Positions 1-11,834 are shown, counted from the first letter of the stretch. The stretch is DNA of 64,000 nt from Batkoa obscura (GCA_030770535.1 JASVEC010000028.1:372001-436000), one strand, 5' to 3'. The notes: generated by a model from the letters alone, not told the origin. Numbers and translations are program-made.

Positions 1-57
1 GCATTAAATACTAAAAGTTCTATTAGCTCAAAACAAAATGTAAAAAATTAAACTTAC

Positions 58-414
58 ATAAACTTGAAAACTCAGAGTAGAGATAAAGAATATAAAGATA
101 GCTAATAGATAATAAATAAAGTACTCTTTACCTAAAAATAGATATAAAGCTCCAAAAACTACTCCAGATATTAAAGGTAAGATTATAAATATTCGCAAGC
201 AATAGGTACGTAGTATCACCCTTTTTAATTCCTTTTTTTGATTCGTATCGCCATGCATTATTATGCTATAACAAGCTTGATCAAGAGTAAATTTTAAAGT
301 GTAATGAGATTTTAGTTTAAACCCGTGTGATAGACCATTAGTTGTACTAATAGATTCTGATTGTGGCATATCATTATTAATTATAGATAATTGAACAGTG
401 TTTTGTAGACTCAT
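58..414 (-). CDS. Hypothetical membrane protein, partial (continues left of window)
   Basis: The visible exon encodes about 119 residues. A polar N-terminal half of about 65 residues leads into KKELKRVILRTYCLR and then two hydrophobic stretches (IFIILPLISGVVFGALYLFL and YYLLAIFIFFISTLSF), so a two-helix membrane protein is likely. A GTAAGT donor at 52-57 (minus strand) shortly before the frame would close suggests that the gene is spliced and continues beyond base 1. ATG at 414 is the first in frame. I do not recognise the family. A shorter, decayed relative lies 1.5 kb away at 1866-2200, which supports this being a real gene. Function unknown. Confidence 0.5.
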
Positions 415-1252
415 AGGCTGAGTATAGTTATTGATTAATTTAAAATTTTAAAATATAAGTGAACTTCTTTTAGTAAATCAATTAAAATAATTTTTTTCTC
501 TGTATTTAAACTGACTGAACGAACCAAATAAATAGCTTTTTTGAAATTAATCTTCTATTTATGATTTTTCTTCTATTTTACTTAATGGCATATTAATGAA
601 GAAGTATTTTGCCGCCAATTAACCACAAACAGCTCTAAAAAGGGTTCTTATAAGGTTTATGGAAAGTTTATGAAACCATTAATAAAAATAAAAAAAAAAG
701 TAGTTAAAAGTGTGAAGTCATAAAAGAAAGTATAACTTTTATCTATTTCTTTTCGGTGTAATAAGTTTACAAACACTTTCTTTTTAACTTTAAAAGTAAT
801 TTTTGTTGATAAATTAATAGACATAAAGTACTCTCACAACTTAAACAAATAATAACCCCTGTGACTTTTAAAGAATACTAAAACCTACGTAGTGATAGGT
901 CTGAATTACACCTTTATACTAGCATTTTCATTTTTTTCATTTTGTTTAATAAATTTTAAAGTTACTAATATTATGTCTACTTTTGAAGTTTTAAAAAGTA
1001 TTAATTTAATTTGAAATTGTACATGTTAAACGCTTCAAAAAAGTTGTTATAAAATCATATCTTTTATTGATGTAAATCTTCAAGTATGTATTTATATCAC
1101 AAGGCCTTGTTTTAATATACTAAACCCTGATTGCTAGAAAAATTATATTATAAGATATTTTAAAGCTATAATTTAATGCAATTATTATATAAGAACTTTA
1201 TTATTTTTATGTTCAGTTTTCTTATTCAAGCCAATTAAAAGCTAGAAAAAGT

Positions 1253-1356
1253 ATATGAGATGTATTTTTTTAAGAATTTTACTAACAATCTTTCCGCTCA
1301 AATAAATAGCCCTTAAAAAATGGAAAAAGTAATGAAACCAAAAAAAATCCCTATAT
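1253..1356 (+). mobile_element. Fold-back MITE, copy 1
   Basis: About 104 bases between ATATGAGATG-like and ATCCCTATAT-like ends, with the family core TTTAAGAATTTTACTAAC ... TGGAAAAAGTAATGAAACC. Plus is defined as the strand carrying this core. It has no coding capacity and is non-autonomous. TA on both sides fits a Tc1/mariner-type TA target. Confidence 0.85.
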
Positions 1357-1604
1357 GATTTCTGCTTAATTTTTAAAAAATTATAAAAAATATCATTGAT
1401 TGTATTTATGATGGTAGCATTTTATTGATTTTATAATTGCTAACACTATTTTATTATTTAGAAATATTTGGTTTATTTTAATCATTGACTTTAATTTATT
1501 ATAGTGAATAATATTTGTCGATATCAATTTAAAAAATTTATTCGCAATAGACTAAAGCTTTTTAATAAGGTTTTATATAATTTTGTAATCACTTTTAAAA
1601 TAAT

Positions 1605-1711
1605 ATATGGGGGTGTTTCTTTTGGCTTCATCACTTTTTCCATCTTTTAAGCGCTATTTGAGCGGAAAAATTGTTAGTAAAATTCTTAAACAAAAAAATA
1701 TATCCTCATAT
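1605..1711 (-). mobile_element. Fold-back MITE, copy 2
   Basis: Reverse-complement copy of the family, from ATATGGGGGTG to CCTCATAT, with the core TTAGTAAAATTCTTAAAC. It lies 250 bases from copy 1 in inverted orientation. Confidence 0.85.
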
Positions 1712-1865
1712 AAGGATTTTTAAATAACCCTCATTTAGACTTTAAAATTTCGTGGCTTATTTAAATATATTAATATCATTTTGTTCATAACCATAAATAT
1801 ATCTTGGTATATAAAATCATATTCACAGCTCTTAACAATCCGGTACAGTTCCTTTTATTATTATT

Positions 1866-2200
1866 TTAATATAATTTTATTATAGATATTATCATATCTG
1901 TTATAATTAAATAGAAAAATATAAACATCATTATCAATATCAGTGGCAGTATTATAAGCATTCTGAAGATATAAATATGCATTATTACTCTTTTCAATTC
2001 TTCTTTTAATTCAGTATGACCATTTGTCATTATTTGTAAAAAACTCAACCAAGGTTATCATTTAAAGTGCAATGAAACTTCAAAATAAAACTTTTATAAA
2101 AAAATTATAGTCCTGTTAATATGTTCTGATGGTGGATCATTATACCCATTCCAGACTTCGCAATAGCATTTGATAGAACCTTAGTTTTATTTGACATTAT
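1866..2200 (-). pseudogene. Decayed duplicate of the membrane-protein gene at 58-414
   Basis: The 60-codon open stretch (1866-2048) reads KEELKRVIMHIYIFRMLIILPLI, matching KKELKRVILRTYCLRIFIILPLI in the gene at 58-414. Similarity continues upstream out of frame: TTTAAAGTGCAATGAAACTT against TTTAAAGTGTAATGAGATTT, and a TTCTGAT-GTGG-ATCATTA block near 2130-2150. The second hydrophobic segment differs and the frame is not continuous, so this looks like an old duplicate that has decayed, although a short expressed paralogue cannot be excluded. Confidence 0.45.
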
Positions 2201-3869
2201 TAATTGCTTGCTAACTTTAAAATATGAGTTTTCATCAAATTAGTCTAAAAGTTATTGATGTTTGTCCAACATTCCTTAAAGTACGACACTGTTATACTTT
2301 TTGTAAATGGCAGCTTGATCCTTGTTATTGTTTAATTTAATAGCATCTCATTTATAACATAATCACTTGAATGCTAACTCATTGCCAAGAATTCTAAAAG
2401 TACCTCATTGTTACTATTTTTAAAGAATTCAGTATACAAATAGCACTAATTTTTTGACAAACTTACAAAATATCCATTTGTTTATCCTCTACAACAAAAA
2501 ACCATATTACAAAAAAAGCAAATGCATGATACTTATACTTAAATGTATCTGAGATCCCACCTTTTTTCTCATAAACCATAAATTTTATTTTCAAAGTGAC
2601 CTTTATTTTTTCAACAGTTGATGTTAAAAAGCTAATTTGCATATATTTTTTTCTGAAAAAAAATTCTACAACCAAACTCCGGTCATTTTCTTGTCAAGGC
2701 CCATCCTTCCTACTAATAAATTAATATATTATCTATGTTGTTCCCCAACGATATTGTTGGCTACTTTGCAGTTTACGATCTGGTCCTTCCACATTCGAAC
2801 TTTTTTTAGTGAAGTCTTTTTAAAATAAACTCTACTTCAATAATTACTTTATAAATCTAAAGAGGCAAAAATCCCTTTTTACAAGGGCTCTTTTAACCTA
2901 ACCACTTCTGCTACTATGATAATTTGATATTTTTTAATTGCATTATTTGATACTTGATTAATAAACGCTGCTTTTTATAAGTATTTCCAAAATAACTCTG
3001 ACTGTTTCGACCCCCCGCAATTCTATTTTTGATAGATCTACTTTTTTGATATTGGTTAGTTTAAAAACTCAGTTTAACTTTTGTCCAACCTAGGATCCTG
3101 GTAAAAATTGCAAATTAAGCACAAAGTGCTACAAATTTTTTTGCTTAATTTTAAAATTACTCATAGGAGCATTTTTTATCAATTATAAGATTTTTTCAAA
3201 AATTTACATTATATAGAAAATGGAAAATTTCATCCTTGATTTCAACTAAGCTTTTAAACTTACCCATATGTAATATGTTGATAAAAAGACAGCCTTAGAA
3301 TAATGGCCACTGTTTTCATGGAAATCTATTGTATAGCTTTATAAATTTTCTGCCTTTTGTTATTGTTAGTTAGTTTTTACAGTATTTTTAGCATTTGAGA
3401 ACATCAATTTATTCTTTTAACACTATAGAAGTTATATTGACTATTAAAAATTAATTGAATCAAAATATTTTAAATACTTTCGATATAAATAAATGCCAAT
3501 TTATTAATGTCATTGATTGAGTTAATAACATGATAGCTGGTCTTGAAATAAAACAGTTTTAAATATAAAATCGATATGAAAGTTTCATACTATTAGTTGT
3601 GTTGAAAAAATTAAATTATTAAAAAGAAACCAGCCTGTTTTGCAATATAGATACAACTTTGGTTAAAAACAAGCACAACCTCCATTTTTTCCCGAAGTTT
3701 CACAAATCGAATCACGGCTCAACCAAAGTTCTAGAAAAAAAAATTTAGTCAATTAATTGATTGAGCTTAAAGTAGTAATTACACTCAATATTTATAAAGC
3801 ATATAAAGCCCTATAGACCCCATCTCCGTTTCCCAACTTTAATAATTTTATTTGTAGATCAAATAAACG
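2201..3869. other. Intergenic region, nothing recognised
   Basis: Very AT-rich. Only short overlapping open frames of opposite strands (around 2460-2830), with no recognisable domain. No MITE or LTR-like copy seen. The last ~100 bases are presumably the promoter of the CAP-domain gene. Confidence 0.5.
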
Positions 3870-4544
3870 ATGAAACCTTGGGTCCTATTACCATTCTTGG
3901 GCTTCATATTAACATTCAACACTCGCTCCCTGCTGCTTGAATCCATCAATGAAAAGCGAGCAGCTGTTGACTTAACTCCATTGGTTGAAGATCCTAAATT
4001 GACCAAGTTAGCTTCAGCTCATTGTCTAAATTTACAAGATTATTCAAAGAGCATAGAGCATAACTGGTATGGCAGCTATGAGTGTAACTACTCCAATAAT
4101 AACGGATGTAAACAAGTGATGGATACAATTTCGGGGTACAAGGGAAATGCTACTGAATTAATTTATGTTAGAAATGAGAGTGGAACTTTAGAGTCCAAAG
4201 AGAGTGATACCATAACTCAAAAAAAGTGGTCAGGTATTGGGGTAGTTTCCACTAGCGATTGTAATATTGTATGGGTGGGAGACCAAGCAGTAGATAACAT
4301 AAGTGCAAATATAAATACGGACCAAAATGGAAATGAAAATAAAACCCAAAAGAATAAAGATGGTAGTTTTGATAAAGCTGCCAACTTAATTGAATCAAAG
4401 GTAGATTTCGGAAATTTTGTCAAAGTAACGCCCTTGTCTTCAGATACAGAAAATGACACTGGCGGTTCATGGTTTGATACTGATTTTGAGCTTCCTAAAG
4501 GAGTCGATATCCAACTGAGGAAAGGACGCAATACTAAACATTAA
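3870..4544 (+). CDS. Secreted CAP/SCP-domain protein
   Basis: 224 residues, no intron. The N-terminus MKPWVLLPFLGFILTFNTRS looks like a signal peptide. It is followed by the start of a CAP fold: LLESINEKRAAVDLTPLVEDPKLTKLASAHC, matching the family pattern N..R....L.PL..D..L...A..H, then an EHNW segment and, near residues 120-140, WSGIGVVSTSDCNIVWVGDQ, which resembles the central CAP strands. Cysteines at about 52, 72, 79 and 131 may form disulfides. CAP proteins are secreted; known fungal members (Pry proteins) bind sterols or lipids, but the ligand here is unknown. The C-terminal ~85 residues are polar and low complexity (N, D, K, S-rich), unlike the compact core. Location in a repeat-rich region fits a fast-evolving secreted gene. 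Confidence 0.7.
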   Translation: MKPWVLLPFLGFILTFNTRSLLLESINEKRAAVDLTPLVEDPKLTKLASAHCLNLQDYSKSIEHNWYGSYECNYSNNNGCKQVMDTISGYKGNATELIYVRNESGTLESKESDTITQKKWSGIGVVSTSDCNIVWVGDQAVDNISANINTDQNGNENKTQKNKDGSFDKAANLIESKVDFGNFVKVTPLSSDTENDTGGSWFDTDFELPKGVDIQLRKGRNTKH

Positions 4545-5090
4545 ATTCAAAATAAATAAACTCAACGACCAGTTATATATACTATTTCACTTTCCTCTTT
4601 AAATGTCAAATTAATAATAATTTTATAAGTTGAATAATTTTAAAATTAGGCATAACATTTAGCTAATAAGCTAACTTTATCTATAGTTTGTTCTAAAAGA
4701 ACCAAATACTTTATTAAAATATAGTACTTCGAGTAACAAATGGGATAATATCATTGATCATACACTCTGCTTTCAATTCAATAAAATACTTTAGAGTATT
4801 GGAACATTTAAATAAGGTTTTATTTAGTAATTTTTTGATAATTATGGCTTTATTATCGAGAATATAATTAAAACGATAGAAATTGAAAGCAATTATATAA
4901 AGCTTAGCGAAAGAGAAAAATTCAGTGACATTGTTGAATCCTCAACTCTACTTAACAAGAAATGAGGTGTCGTTGCTAATTTATTTAACCCAATGGTTAT
5001 ACTTTGTGAAATATGGCACAGTCTATATTTTAACTTGTTAGAATGATTTAGATGTTTACCAACTTCACTTGATGTAATGATAAGTAATCG
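4545..5090. other. Intergenic region, nothing recognised
   Basis: AT-rich 3' flank of the CAP gene; no coding frame or repeat family identified. Confidence 0.5.
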
Positions 5091-5594
5091 TTAAATATAC
5101 GATAGGGTAAACATAATATCTGAAAACTGGATAAGAAATCCAACTAAAATCAAATTCAATATACAATGAATATTAAGTGAGCTTAAATTACTGTTGTTGA
5201 GCCTAAAATTACACTCTGGTTTTGGTATTTTAAATGATAACACTGTTGTATCATATTTTGATATTGAATTAGACATTGAATCAAAAACAAAAACCGACTA
5301 CGCTAGCTTTCCTTCTGTACTTAGTTTATAATTGGATTTATATACTCTATTTAACCGTATAGCCCCTGTGATTGTTTTAGCAATGATTGACAACATGACA
5401 TGTTTGCGATTAATATAGAGAGAGCCTTCAAGATGAATCAGAATAAGAGTAATAGCTTTTAGACCAGAAAAAGAGATAGAGTTATTTTTAGGATTATTGA
5501 AATGGAGGCTAATATAATAATTGACTTGATTCAAAAGTTGAATTGACAGCTTGGTCTCTGGTAACCAAGTTAAACCACAAGCTAAGATAGTCAA
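5091..5594 (-). pseudogene. Coding remnant, possibly a fungal-specific transcription-factor domain
   Basis: Two consecutive minus-strand open stretches (98 and 61 codons) in different frames. The first contains ITLILIHLEGSLYINRKH ... IAKTITGAIRLNRVYK, which resembles the middle homology region of Zn2Cys6 activators (an LxLL-type helix, then a small-residue-rich helix ending in LNR/LHR). No Zn2Cys6 finger was found upstream. The resemblance is weak and based on pattern only; it may be a relic of another helical protein. Confidence 0.3.
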
Positions 5595-7766
5595 TTTTAG
5601 TTAACATTTAAAGAATCGAAATCAATTTTTTTTCTATAAAAAATGCTAAACACTTGCAAACATTTTCAATAAATGACCTTAAAATTATATTAAAAAATTG
5701 CCGGTTCATAGCATTGTTAAATAATCAATCATCTACAGTTATATTTGCTTTATACCTACTTATACTCTCTAAAATAAGTTGAAATACTTTCAACCCTTTA
5801 TTTTCATTTTTTGTGTTTAAATACTGTAAAACACTTAAAACAATATACATATGTACTCCAAGGATATAACGCTGTAGACTTTGTTTCATCAAAGTTTTTA
5901 GGGTTTAATTGAACAACTTAACCCTCATCTTTCTTAGGTATATATTCAATAAAGTCATTTTGAAAACGTGCTTTATATGTCTTATTAATAGGGATGGGGG
6001 AATCATGTTGAGCTTTCCCCTTCTTTCCCTTATCTACAAAGTGAATCATGGTTAATCCCTCTTTTTTTCCTTTAGTTTTCTGGCGATCCCGTATAATAAT
6101 TATAAATTTGAAATATTTTTCGGTGCTATATTTGTATTTGTACTTAGATTTGACTCAAGCTCCCTAGGTAATACAAGAACCAATCCAGCAAAAAATGTGT
6201 TTGGATCAAAGTGATATCTTTTGACTATTCAAATTATAGATGCTATTTAAAAAGTTTAATTTTATTGACATTCTTTAATAATACAAAAAACTCATCATTC
6301 CTTTTTTATGCTGAAAATTTCCGTTTTTGTTAAGTTCTTATGTAGAATTCTTGGTTGCCATTCTCTCCCTTATTTTTTTTGAGTTTAAAAATAAGTTGAA
6401 AACTTAATTTTATTTAGGTTTTTAAAAAATAGTCATCTAGGTAAATTAAATCATTGTTTATAAAGTTTGATAGTAGAAAAATTAATATTTGGCAATTGTT
6501 GATAGCTTTAGTATAATTATATATAGTTAGTTTGAAAAATGAAATATTAGCCCGAAAAATACAAAGTCTAGGAGCGGATAACCGAGAGTCAACTTACCCT
6601 GGTAGATTTTGGATTTGGTCTTACCTCACCCCATTCAAGAACAGAAGATGATTGAGTTTTTCCTCACTTGAAGAACCATGAGATTATACTACAAGTTTTT
6701 CTGAGATAATTCTCCATTGGACCTCTTCTCATTCCTTAATTAATAAAAAACACTATGATGTTTTACGCTTTTAATTATTTAAAAAAAAAAGCAACTCAAT
6801 CTATACTTTAATTTTAAAAGAAACAAACTAGCTATACTATGGCCAGGTAAAAATAAGAGGTATTGAAGAAAAGACTCTAAAAGATCAGTTTACTAGAACT
6901 ATAAAAGAGCCATAATACAACTAACTCCCTAATAGGTTCAAAACTTTATGACAAACATTTGAATGGCTACGAACTAATATTTTACTTCCATCCCATTGTT
7001 CGAAACTTTTGTTCATACTATAAAAATGCTAGTTATGCTTTCAAACCTAACATATATCCCATTTGTATAAATATTATTACTTACATCTTTGAACTAATTT
7101 TTATCTTACTACTAGTATATTATTTCATAGTAGTAAAAAACCAATAGTAACTTTTTAATTCACTTTTTAAGTAAGAAATCGCTTGAAAAACAATTTTGTT
7201 ATATAGAAAATAAAACTATTTTATGAAAATATACAGTTATATTGAATATTTGAAAATAGAACATTTAATCTTCGTATGCTTTTAATTCAAACATAGCCTA
7301 TCTATGATAAAAATTATTACAAAATTTCTATAAATTTTGGGCTTGTATATATGATAGCTCTGAATTTTGATAGCGAATACTTCTCAACATAAGTACTTTA
7401 ACATTTCTCTATTCATTTATTAAGTAAGTACACTTACCGTTACCTTTTTAGTCCATTGCGCTTTTAAATGGAAACTTGTAAACAAAGACATCATTGATAA
7501 TGTTACTCCTGTTAGTTATAATGCTATCAATGATATGAATTTTATACGTTCCCTATAAATTATAATTTTTTGTTAGTATAGTCAGAGATATATTTCAGAT
7601 AGTGAAAACCATATCTTCAAAACAGTAGTTTTAGTGATAAAGGGAATTAATTATATTTAACATATCTCGTATTTAAAAAAAATATCAATTACTATAAAAT
7701 ACTACTTAAAAGAACACAAATGCAGAGAACATAACATAATGAATTACTTATTTTAATCAAAGTAAT
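5595..7766. other. Intergenic region with faint minus-strand coding traces
   Basis: Mostly featureless AT-rich DNA. Between about 5935 and 6220 the minus strand shows two open stretches with non-random composition (one contains FFAGLVLVLPRE, the other GLTMIHFVDKGKKGK), possibly pieces of one dead gene. A patch at about 6560-6720 is GC-richer than its surroundings, with no frame I can name. No MITE or LTR-like copy. Confidence 0.35.
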
Positions 7767-8730
7767 CTAACAAGATCTAGGATCAACTTCACTGGCTTTA
7801 CGTTTGCCATAAGCGCTTCTACACTTCCAACCATAGCTTAAGTTCAACCAACATTTAGGGGTACCGTATGCTTTAAGGGTATATATGATACCATCACTAT
7901 CAGTACATTCATTTCCAGCTGTTAGGCATTTTGGTAAAAGTTCAACGAAACATATCAACAGGTCAACTTAATTAGCAGCGCAAGAAGCGCCATTTTTGTT
8001 GGTACAATTCCAAATATTACCAGATTTATGCCAGCAAGCTGGGGCTTTAGGATCAATTGGGCGAAAACTAGAATAACTACGACGACAACGGTCTTTTTTA
8101 GTTGGGAATTCTAGCGTAGTAGGAGCTGGAGGAGGGATGTTGCATGATTTGAGATCTAATTCACCTTCAGAAGCATCACATTTGGTATCTGTATTCCCTC
8201 GACAAGTCCATCCACAAGTAGCTTTTGACCAGCACTTTAGTGCAAATATGCTATTTGCGTTATGGGCAATATCACCAGATTCACATGTTTCAGCGGCCAT
8301 TGGGCATTCAGGTACAGTAGAACTAGGTAGCTTTGGTGGTTTAATGTTGCATTTTTTTGACATCAGCTTCCCCTTTTGAATTATCACAAGTAGCATCATT
8401 TTTCCCACGACAAGACCAGCCAGATTCAAAGGATGCTGACCTTTTCCAACATTTTGGTACACTGTAACTATTTGGATGGTAAATCGTGTAACCAAACAAA
8501 CAAGAATCTTAGAGTTTTGGACATTCTGGTTCAACTTGTTTACAATTTCCAATATCAATTGGGTTGTTATAACCAGTACACTTACTATGTTTTTTGGCTT
8601 TACATTGGCAACCATTATAAGATTGAGTCTAACATTGGGGCGCCTTAGGATCGGAAAATGAGAAAATACCATAACCAGAACGACAGTTCTCAGTGCGCTT
8701 TGGACAGTTATATGTATAGACTTCTGTACT
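7767..8730 (-). pseudogene. Decayed secreted cysteine-rich repeat protein
   Basis: Minus-strand reading shows at least five tandem units of about 45-65 residues built on C-x5-C-x(~18)-CW-x(4-8)-W-x-C-x(~10)-C, for example ECPMAAETC ... LKCWSKATCGWTCRG and KDRCRRSYSS ... PACWHKSGNIWNC. The upstream flank has a hydrophobic stretch (LISILVPLL) that could be the end of a signal peptide, after an ATTTTAG that may be an acceptor. The units lie in more than one frame and several in-frame stops are present (roughly four breaks in all), so the gene is dead or nearly so. I know no named family with this pattern; an extracellular, disulfide-rich protein is likely. Units 1 and 4 share the phrase DPKAP-[QA]-C, so the repeats arose by internal duplication. 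Confidence 0.5.
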
Positions 8731-9070
8731 TGTTAATAATGGTACTAAAATAGAAATTAATTTGTTCGACTTTAAAATATTCAAATTATTGTTTTTTGTT
8801 GTTTTTTGCTTATTTTTATAGTCTTCTTAATATTGAAACTTATATGTTACTAATTATTTTATATATATTTTAGTTGTACCAATTTACCTGATTTTCAATT
8901 CCAAGAGGAATATTTTTAATCAATTGGGAAGCCTACCACTAATATCAGGTTTAGTTCCATATTTGAGCAATTTCAAAGGTTTAAAATTTATTAAATATTA
9001 TTAAAAAGTTTTTTTAAGTTTTTGATTTAGTTTGACACTTTATGTGCCTCTTAAATCATAGAATTGAAGG

Positions 9071-9177
9071 ATATGGGGATGTCTTTTTTGGCTTCATCAT
9101 TTTTTCCATTTTTTAAGCACTATTTGGGTGGAAAATTTGTTAGTAAAATTCTTAAACACAAAAATACATCCTCATAT
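9071..9177 (-). mobile_element. Fold-back MITE, copy 3
   Basis: Ends ATATGGGGATG and CATCCTCATAT, with the full family core on the minus strand. Confidence 0.9.
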
Positions 9178-9383
9178 GGTAATAGATTTTATTTTATTTT
9201 TAGCATTTATTAGGTTGGTAATGGACGCCACAGCTTAGTTATATATTTATATCAGTTTTTAAAGGTTAAAAATTTATTAAGTATTATTGAAAAAAAGTTG
9301 TTTTGAGTTTCAATGTTAATTTAATATTATACTTATTTTTTAAGGAATAATATTTGAGGATACATCAATAAATTAAAGCTTAT

Positions 9384-9865
9384 TGTGAAAGTTGATACTC
9401 AGTGGTCGGAGTTAAAAGCTACTCTTGCTTAATTAACTTGCCTTGAGCCGAACGGTCTTAGTTTATGTAACTAAAATAGACTTAACTTAATAGGAATAGT
9501 ATGTAATAAGCTACGAATTACGTAAAACAAATACAATGGAAGATACTACTGTAAAATCTATATAAGATGTTGTCAGAAGGACTTAGTGACTTTATTAATG
9601 ATACGTTATCAGCGAGTAATCCAATTAAAAAAGCCTCGAGTTAGTATGTTGAAGAATCTCTTTTATGTTCCAACTGGGTGGCTATATATAAGGAACATTA
9701 TAACAGTTATTCCTTATTATAGTTGCCAAGTATGGACATTAAAACGTGGGCAATAAGTTCTTCATGATCAGGTGGTAGCAATTCTCACAGCAAATCTATA
9801 TAAGGAACTCTGAATTGATTATCATATTATAATCAATCCTAGAGCTAATGAACCGATATTTCACA
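9384..9865 (+). mobile_element. LTR-like repeat (solo LTR type), copy 1
   Basis: A 482-base repeat beginning TGTGAAA and ending TTTCACA, so it has TG...CA termini inside a 7-base inverted repeat, flanked on both sides by TTAT. It shares long blocks with 11004-11499 and 33205-33665, for example GTTAACTTGCCTTGAG-type and ACTACTGTAAAATCTA blocks. No internal region, reverse transcriptase or capsid gene is adjacent, so it looks like a solo LTR or a short non-autonomous relative. A fossil, moderately old judging by divergence among copies. Confidence 0.6.
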
Positions 9866-9933
9866 TTATTTTTAGTATTTCATTACAAAGATAATTGATG
9901 TTAATATATATATATAGGTTTATTTTAATAAAT

Positions 9934-10036
9934 ATATGGGGATATTTTTGGCTTCATTACTTTTTCCATTTTTTAAGCGCCATTCAAGTGGAAAAACTGC
10001 TAGTAAAATTCTTAAACAAAAAATACATCCCCATAT
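9934..10036 (-). mobile_element. Fold-back MITE, copy 4
   Basis: Ends ATATGGGGATAT and CATCCCCATAT; full core on the minus strand. Starts about 70 bases after the LTR-like copy at 9384-9865. Confidence 0.9.
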
Positions 10037-11003
10037 GTTTTTTTGCAAGTTAAATAACGTTTTTCTAATTTTAAGCTACTTAAAGTGGATAAAAAACTGA
10101 AGTGAAAAAAACATTTATTAACCTTGTTTTGCCATAGTTAATAAGATTCTTAATTAATCAAATGCAATTATTGTTTTTATAGTCATTAAATAGTTTAGTA
10201 TAAAACTCGAAAGCTATATTTTAAAGCAATGTTTATTATATTTAATAATAAAGTTGATGCAAAACAATTTTCTATTATAAAAGTGTTATTATTTATATCA
10301 TTTAGCATTAAGTAAATTTTAGCTATTAAAAGTGTTAAAATACGGTAGTAGCAATAAAATGCTGCTAGCTAAGTTTATTATGGAGGCATTAAAAGTGGTA
10401 GTAAAATAGATAAGCTAGCTAACTAAGCATAGAAAGTCTCCCATATATTTTAAATTTAAATAATAGTGAAAAACAATACCCAGTTAATTAAACATAAAAA
10501 ATCTGCCATATAATTTAAATTTAAGTTACAATAAGAAACATCTGCTAGTTAAAAAAATAAGAAAAATTTGTATATAATTTACAGAAAAGCAATTAACAAA
10601 AACTGACTAATAATTTAATACAATAGGCTGGAAAAAGCAGAAAATAAATTTAAATCTAAAAATATAAGCTTGTTAAAATTCTACAAAATAGATTTTTCAT
10701 TAAAAAGCAAAAGTACCCAGACACAGTTTTAAATTATTTTATTATAATTTATATTATAAGTTAGCATAATTTTTATTAAATTTAATATAAATTCCCGGAT
10801 TAGCAAGGTTTTTACCAATATAACATATATATTAGTATTATTTAAAGTTGTAATATATAAATAAATACATATTTTTATAAAACTTTATTAAAAAGTATTT
10901 GTTATTAACTGTTTTATAGCTGACATTGGAGATTTGCTATCAAGTAAATAAATTATCTAATGTTATAATTATATTATTAGTATATTACTCTTAATAAATA
11001 TCC

Positions 11004-11499
11004 TGTAAAATATTGCTTTATTTAACTCTCGGATTAATTATAATATAATAATCATTGAACTTGTTTACAAACTAGTTGTAGTCTTGTAATCAATTTAACC
11101 GTGAACCATGTGGTATAATCAATCCAGAGTTCCTTGTTTTGATTTGTTGTGAGGATTTCCAACTTCATATTGCAAAGAATGATATCCTCTCATTTTGATA
11201 TCCGTGCTTGTTGGAGTATAAAAGAGATTCTTCAACATGACAACTCGAGGCTTTTTAACTGAATTACTCCCTGATATCGTACTATTAATAAAGCCACTAA
11301 GTCTTTCTGACAACATCTTACATAGATTTTACAGTAGTATTGTCTATTCTATTTATTTTACATAGTTCGTAACTTATTACGTATTATTCTTATTCATTTA
11401 AGTCTATCTTAGTTACATAAACTAAAACCGTTCGACTCAAGGCAAGTTGATCAACCAAGAACTACTTTTAACTCCAACCACTGAGTACCAACTTTCACA
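11004..11499 (-). mobile_element. LTR-like repeat, copy 2
   Basis: About 496 bases, reverse orientation, running from TTTCACA (11493-11499) back to TGTAAAATATTGC near 11004. It abuts directly a partial copy in the opposite orientation (11500-11834), so one probably inserted into or recombined with the other. No protein-coding capacity. Fossil. Confidence 0.55.
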
Positions 11500-11834
11500 T
11501 AAGATAGACTTAAATTAGCAAGAATAGTGCGCAATAGGCTATAGACTATGTAAAACAAATGAGGATGTTTTTTTAGTTTCACTATTCTTTCTATCTTTTA
11601 AGTGCTATTTAAGTGGAAAAATTGTTAGTAAAATTCTTAAATACAAAAATATATCCCCAAATAGAATAGGATACTACTGTAAAATCTATGTAAGATGTTG
11701 TCAGAAAGACTTAATGGCTTTATTAATGGTATGATAGCATGGAATAATTCAATTAAAAAGCCTCGAGTTAGTATGCTGAAGGATTGACTATTATGTTATA
11801 ATCAATCATAGAATTGATGAAGCGATATTTCACA
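11500..11834 (+). mobile_element. LTR-like repeat, copy 3 (5' part missing, MITE inside)
   Basis: Starts within the family sequence at AAGATAGACTTAAAT and runs to the TTTCACA end at 11834; the first part of the repeat is absent. A complete MITE (about 11559-11661) sits inside it, showing that the MITE moved after this copy was in place. Fossil. Confidence 0.55.
11559..11661 (-). mobile_element. Fold-back MITE, copy 5, nested in LTR-like copy 3
   Basis: The family core (GTGGAAAAATTGTTAGTAAA on the plus strand) lies between GAGGATG and ATCCCCAAAT ends, with LTR-like sequence resuming on both sides. A further 3' fragment of the same family may lie near 11904-11945. Confidence 0.8.

Larger units (their letters stand above)
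415..1865. other. AT-rich intergenic region with two MITEs
   Basis: No coding sequence is supported. It holds two copies of the fold-back MITE in opposite orientation (1253-1356 and 1605-1711). Confidence 0.6.

Noticed and set aside
2463-2828. Overlapping short frames on both strands
   Set aside because: No motif, no homologous partner, composition like flanking intergenic DNA.
6959-7147. Hydrophobic 62-codon frame
   Set aside because: AT-rich DNA readily yields Phe/Ile/Tyr-rich frames; no supporting signal.
8137-8661. Plus-strand open frames opposite the cysteine-rich repeats
   Set aside because: Antisense shadows of the minus-strand repeat units; no domain, and cysteine pattern only makes sense on the minus strand.
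11119-11316. 65-codon open frame on the minus strand
   Set aside because: It lies wholly inside an LTR-like repeat copy and is not conserved as a frame in the other copies.
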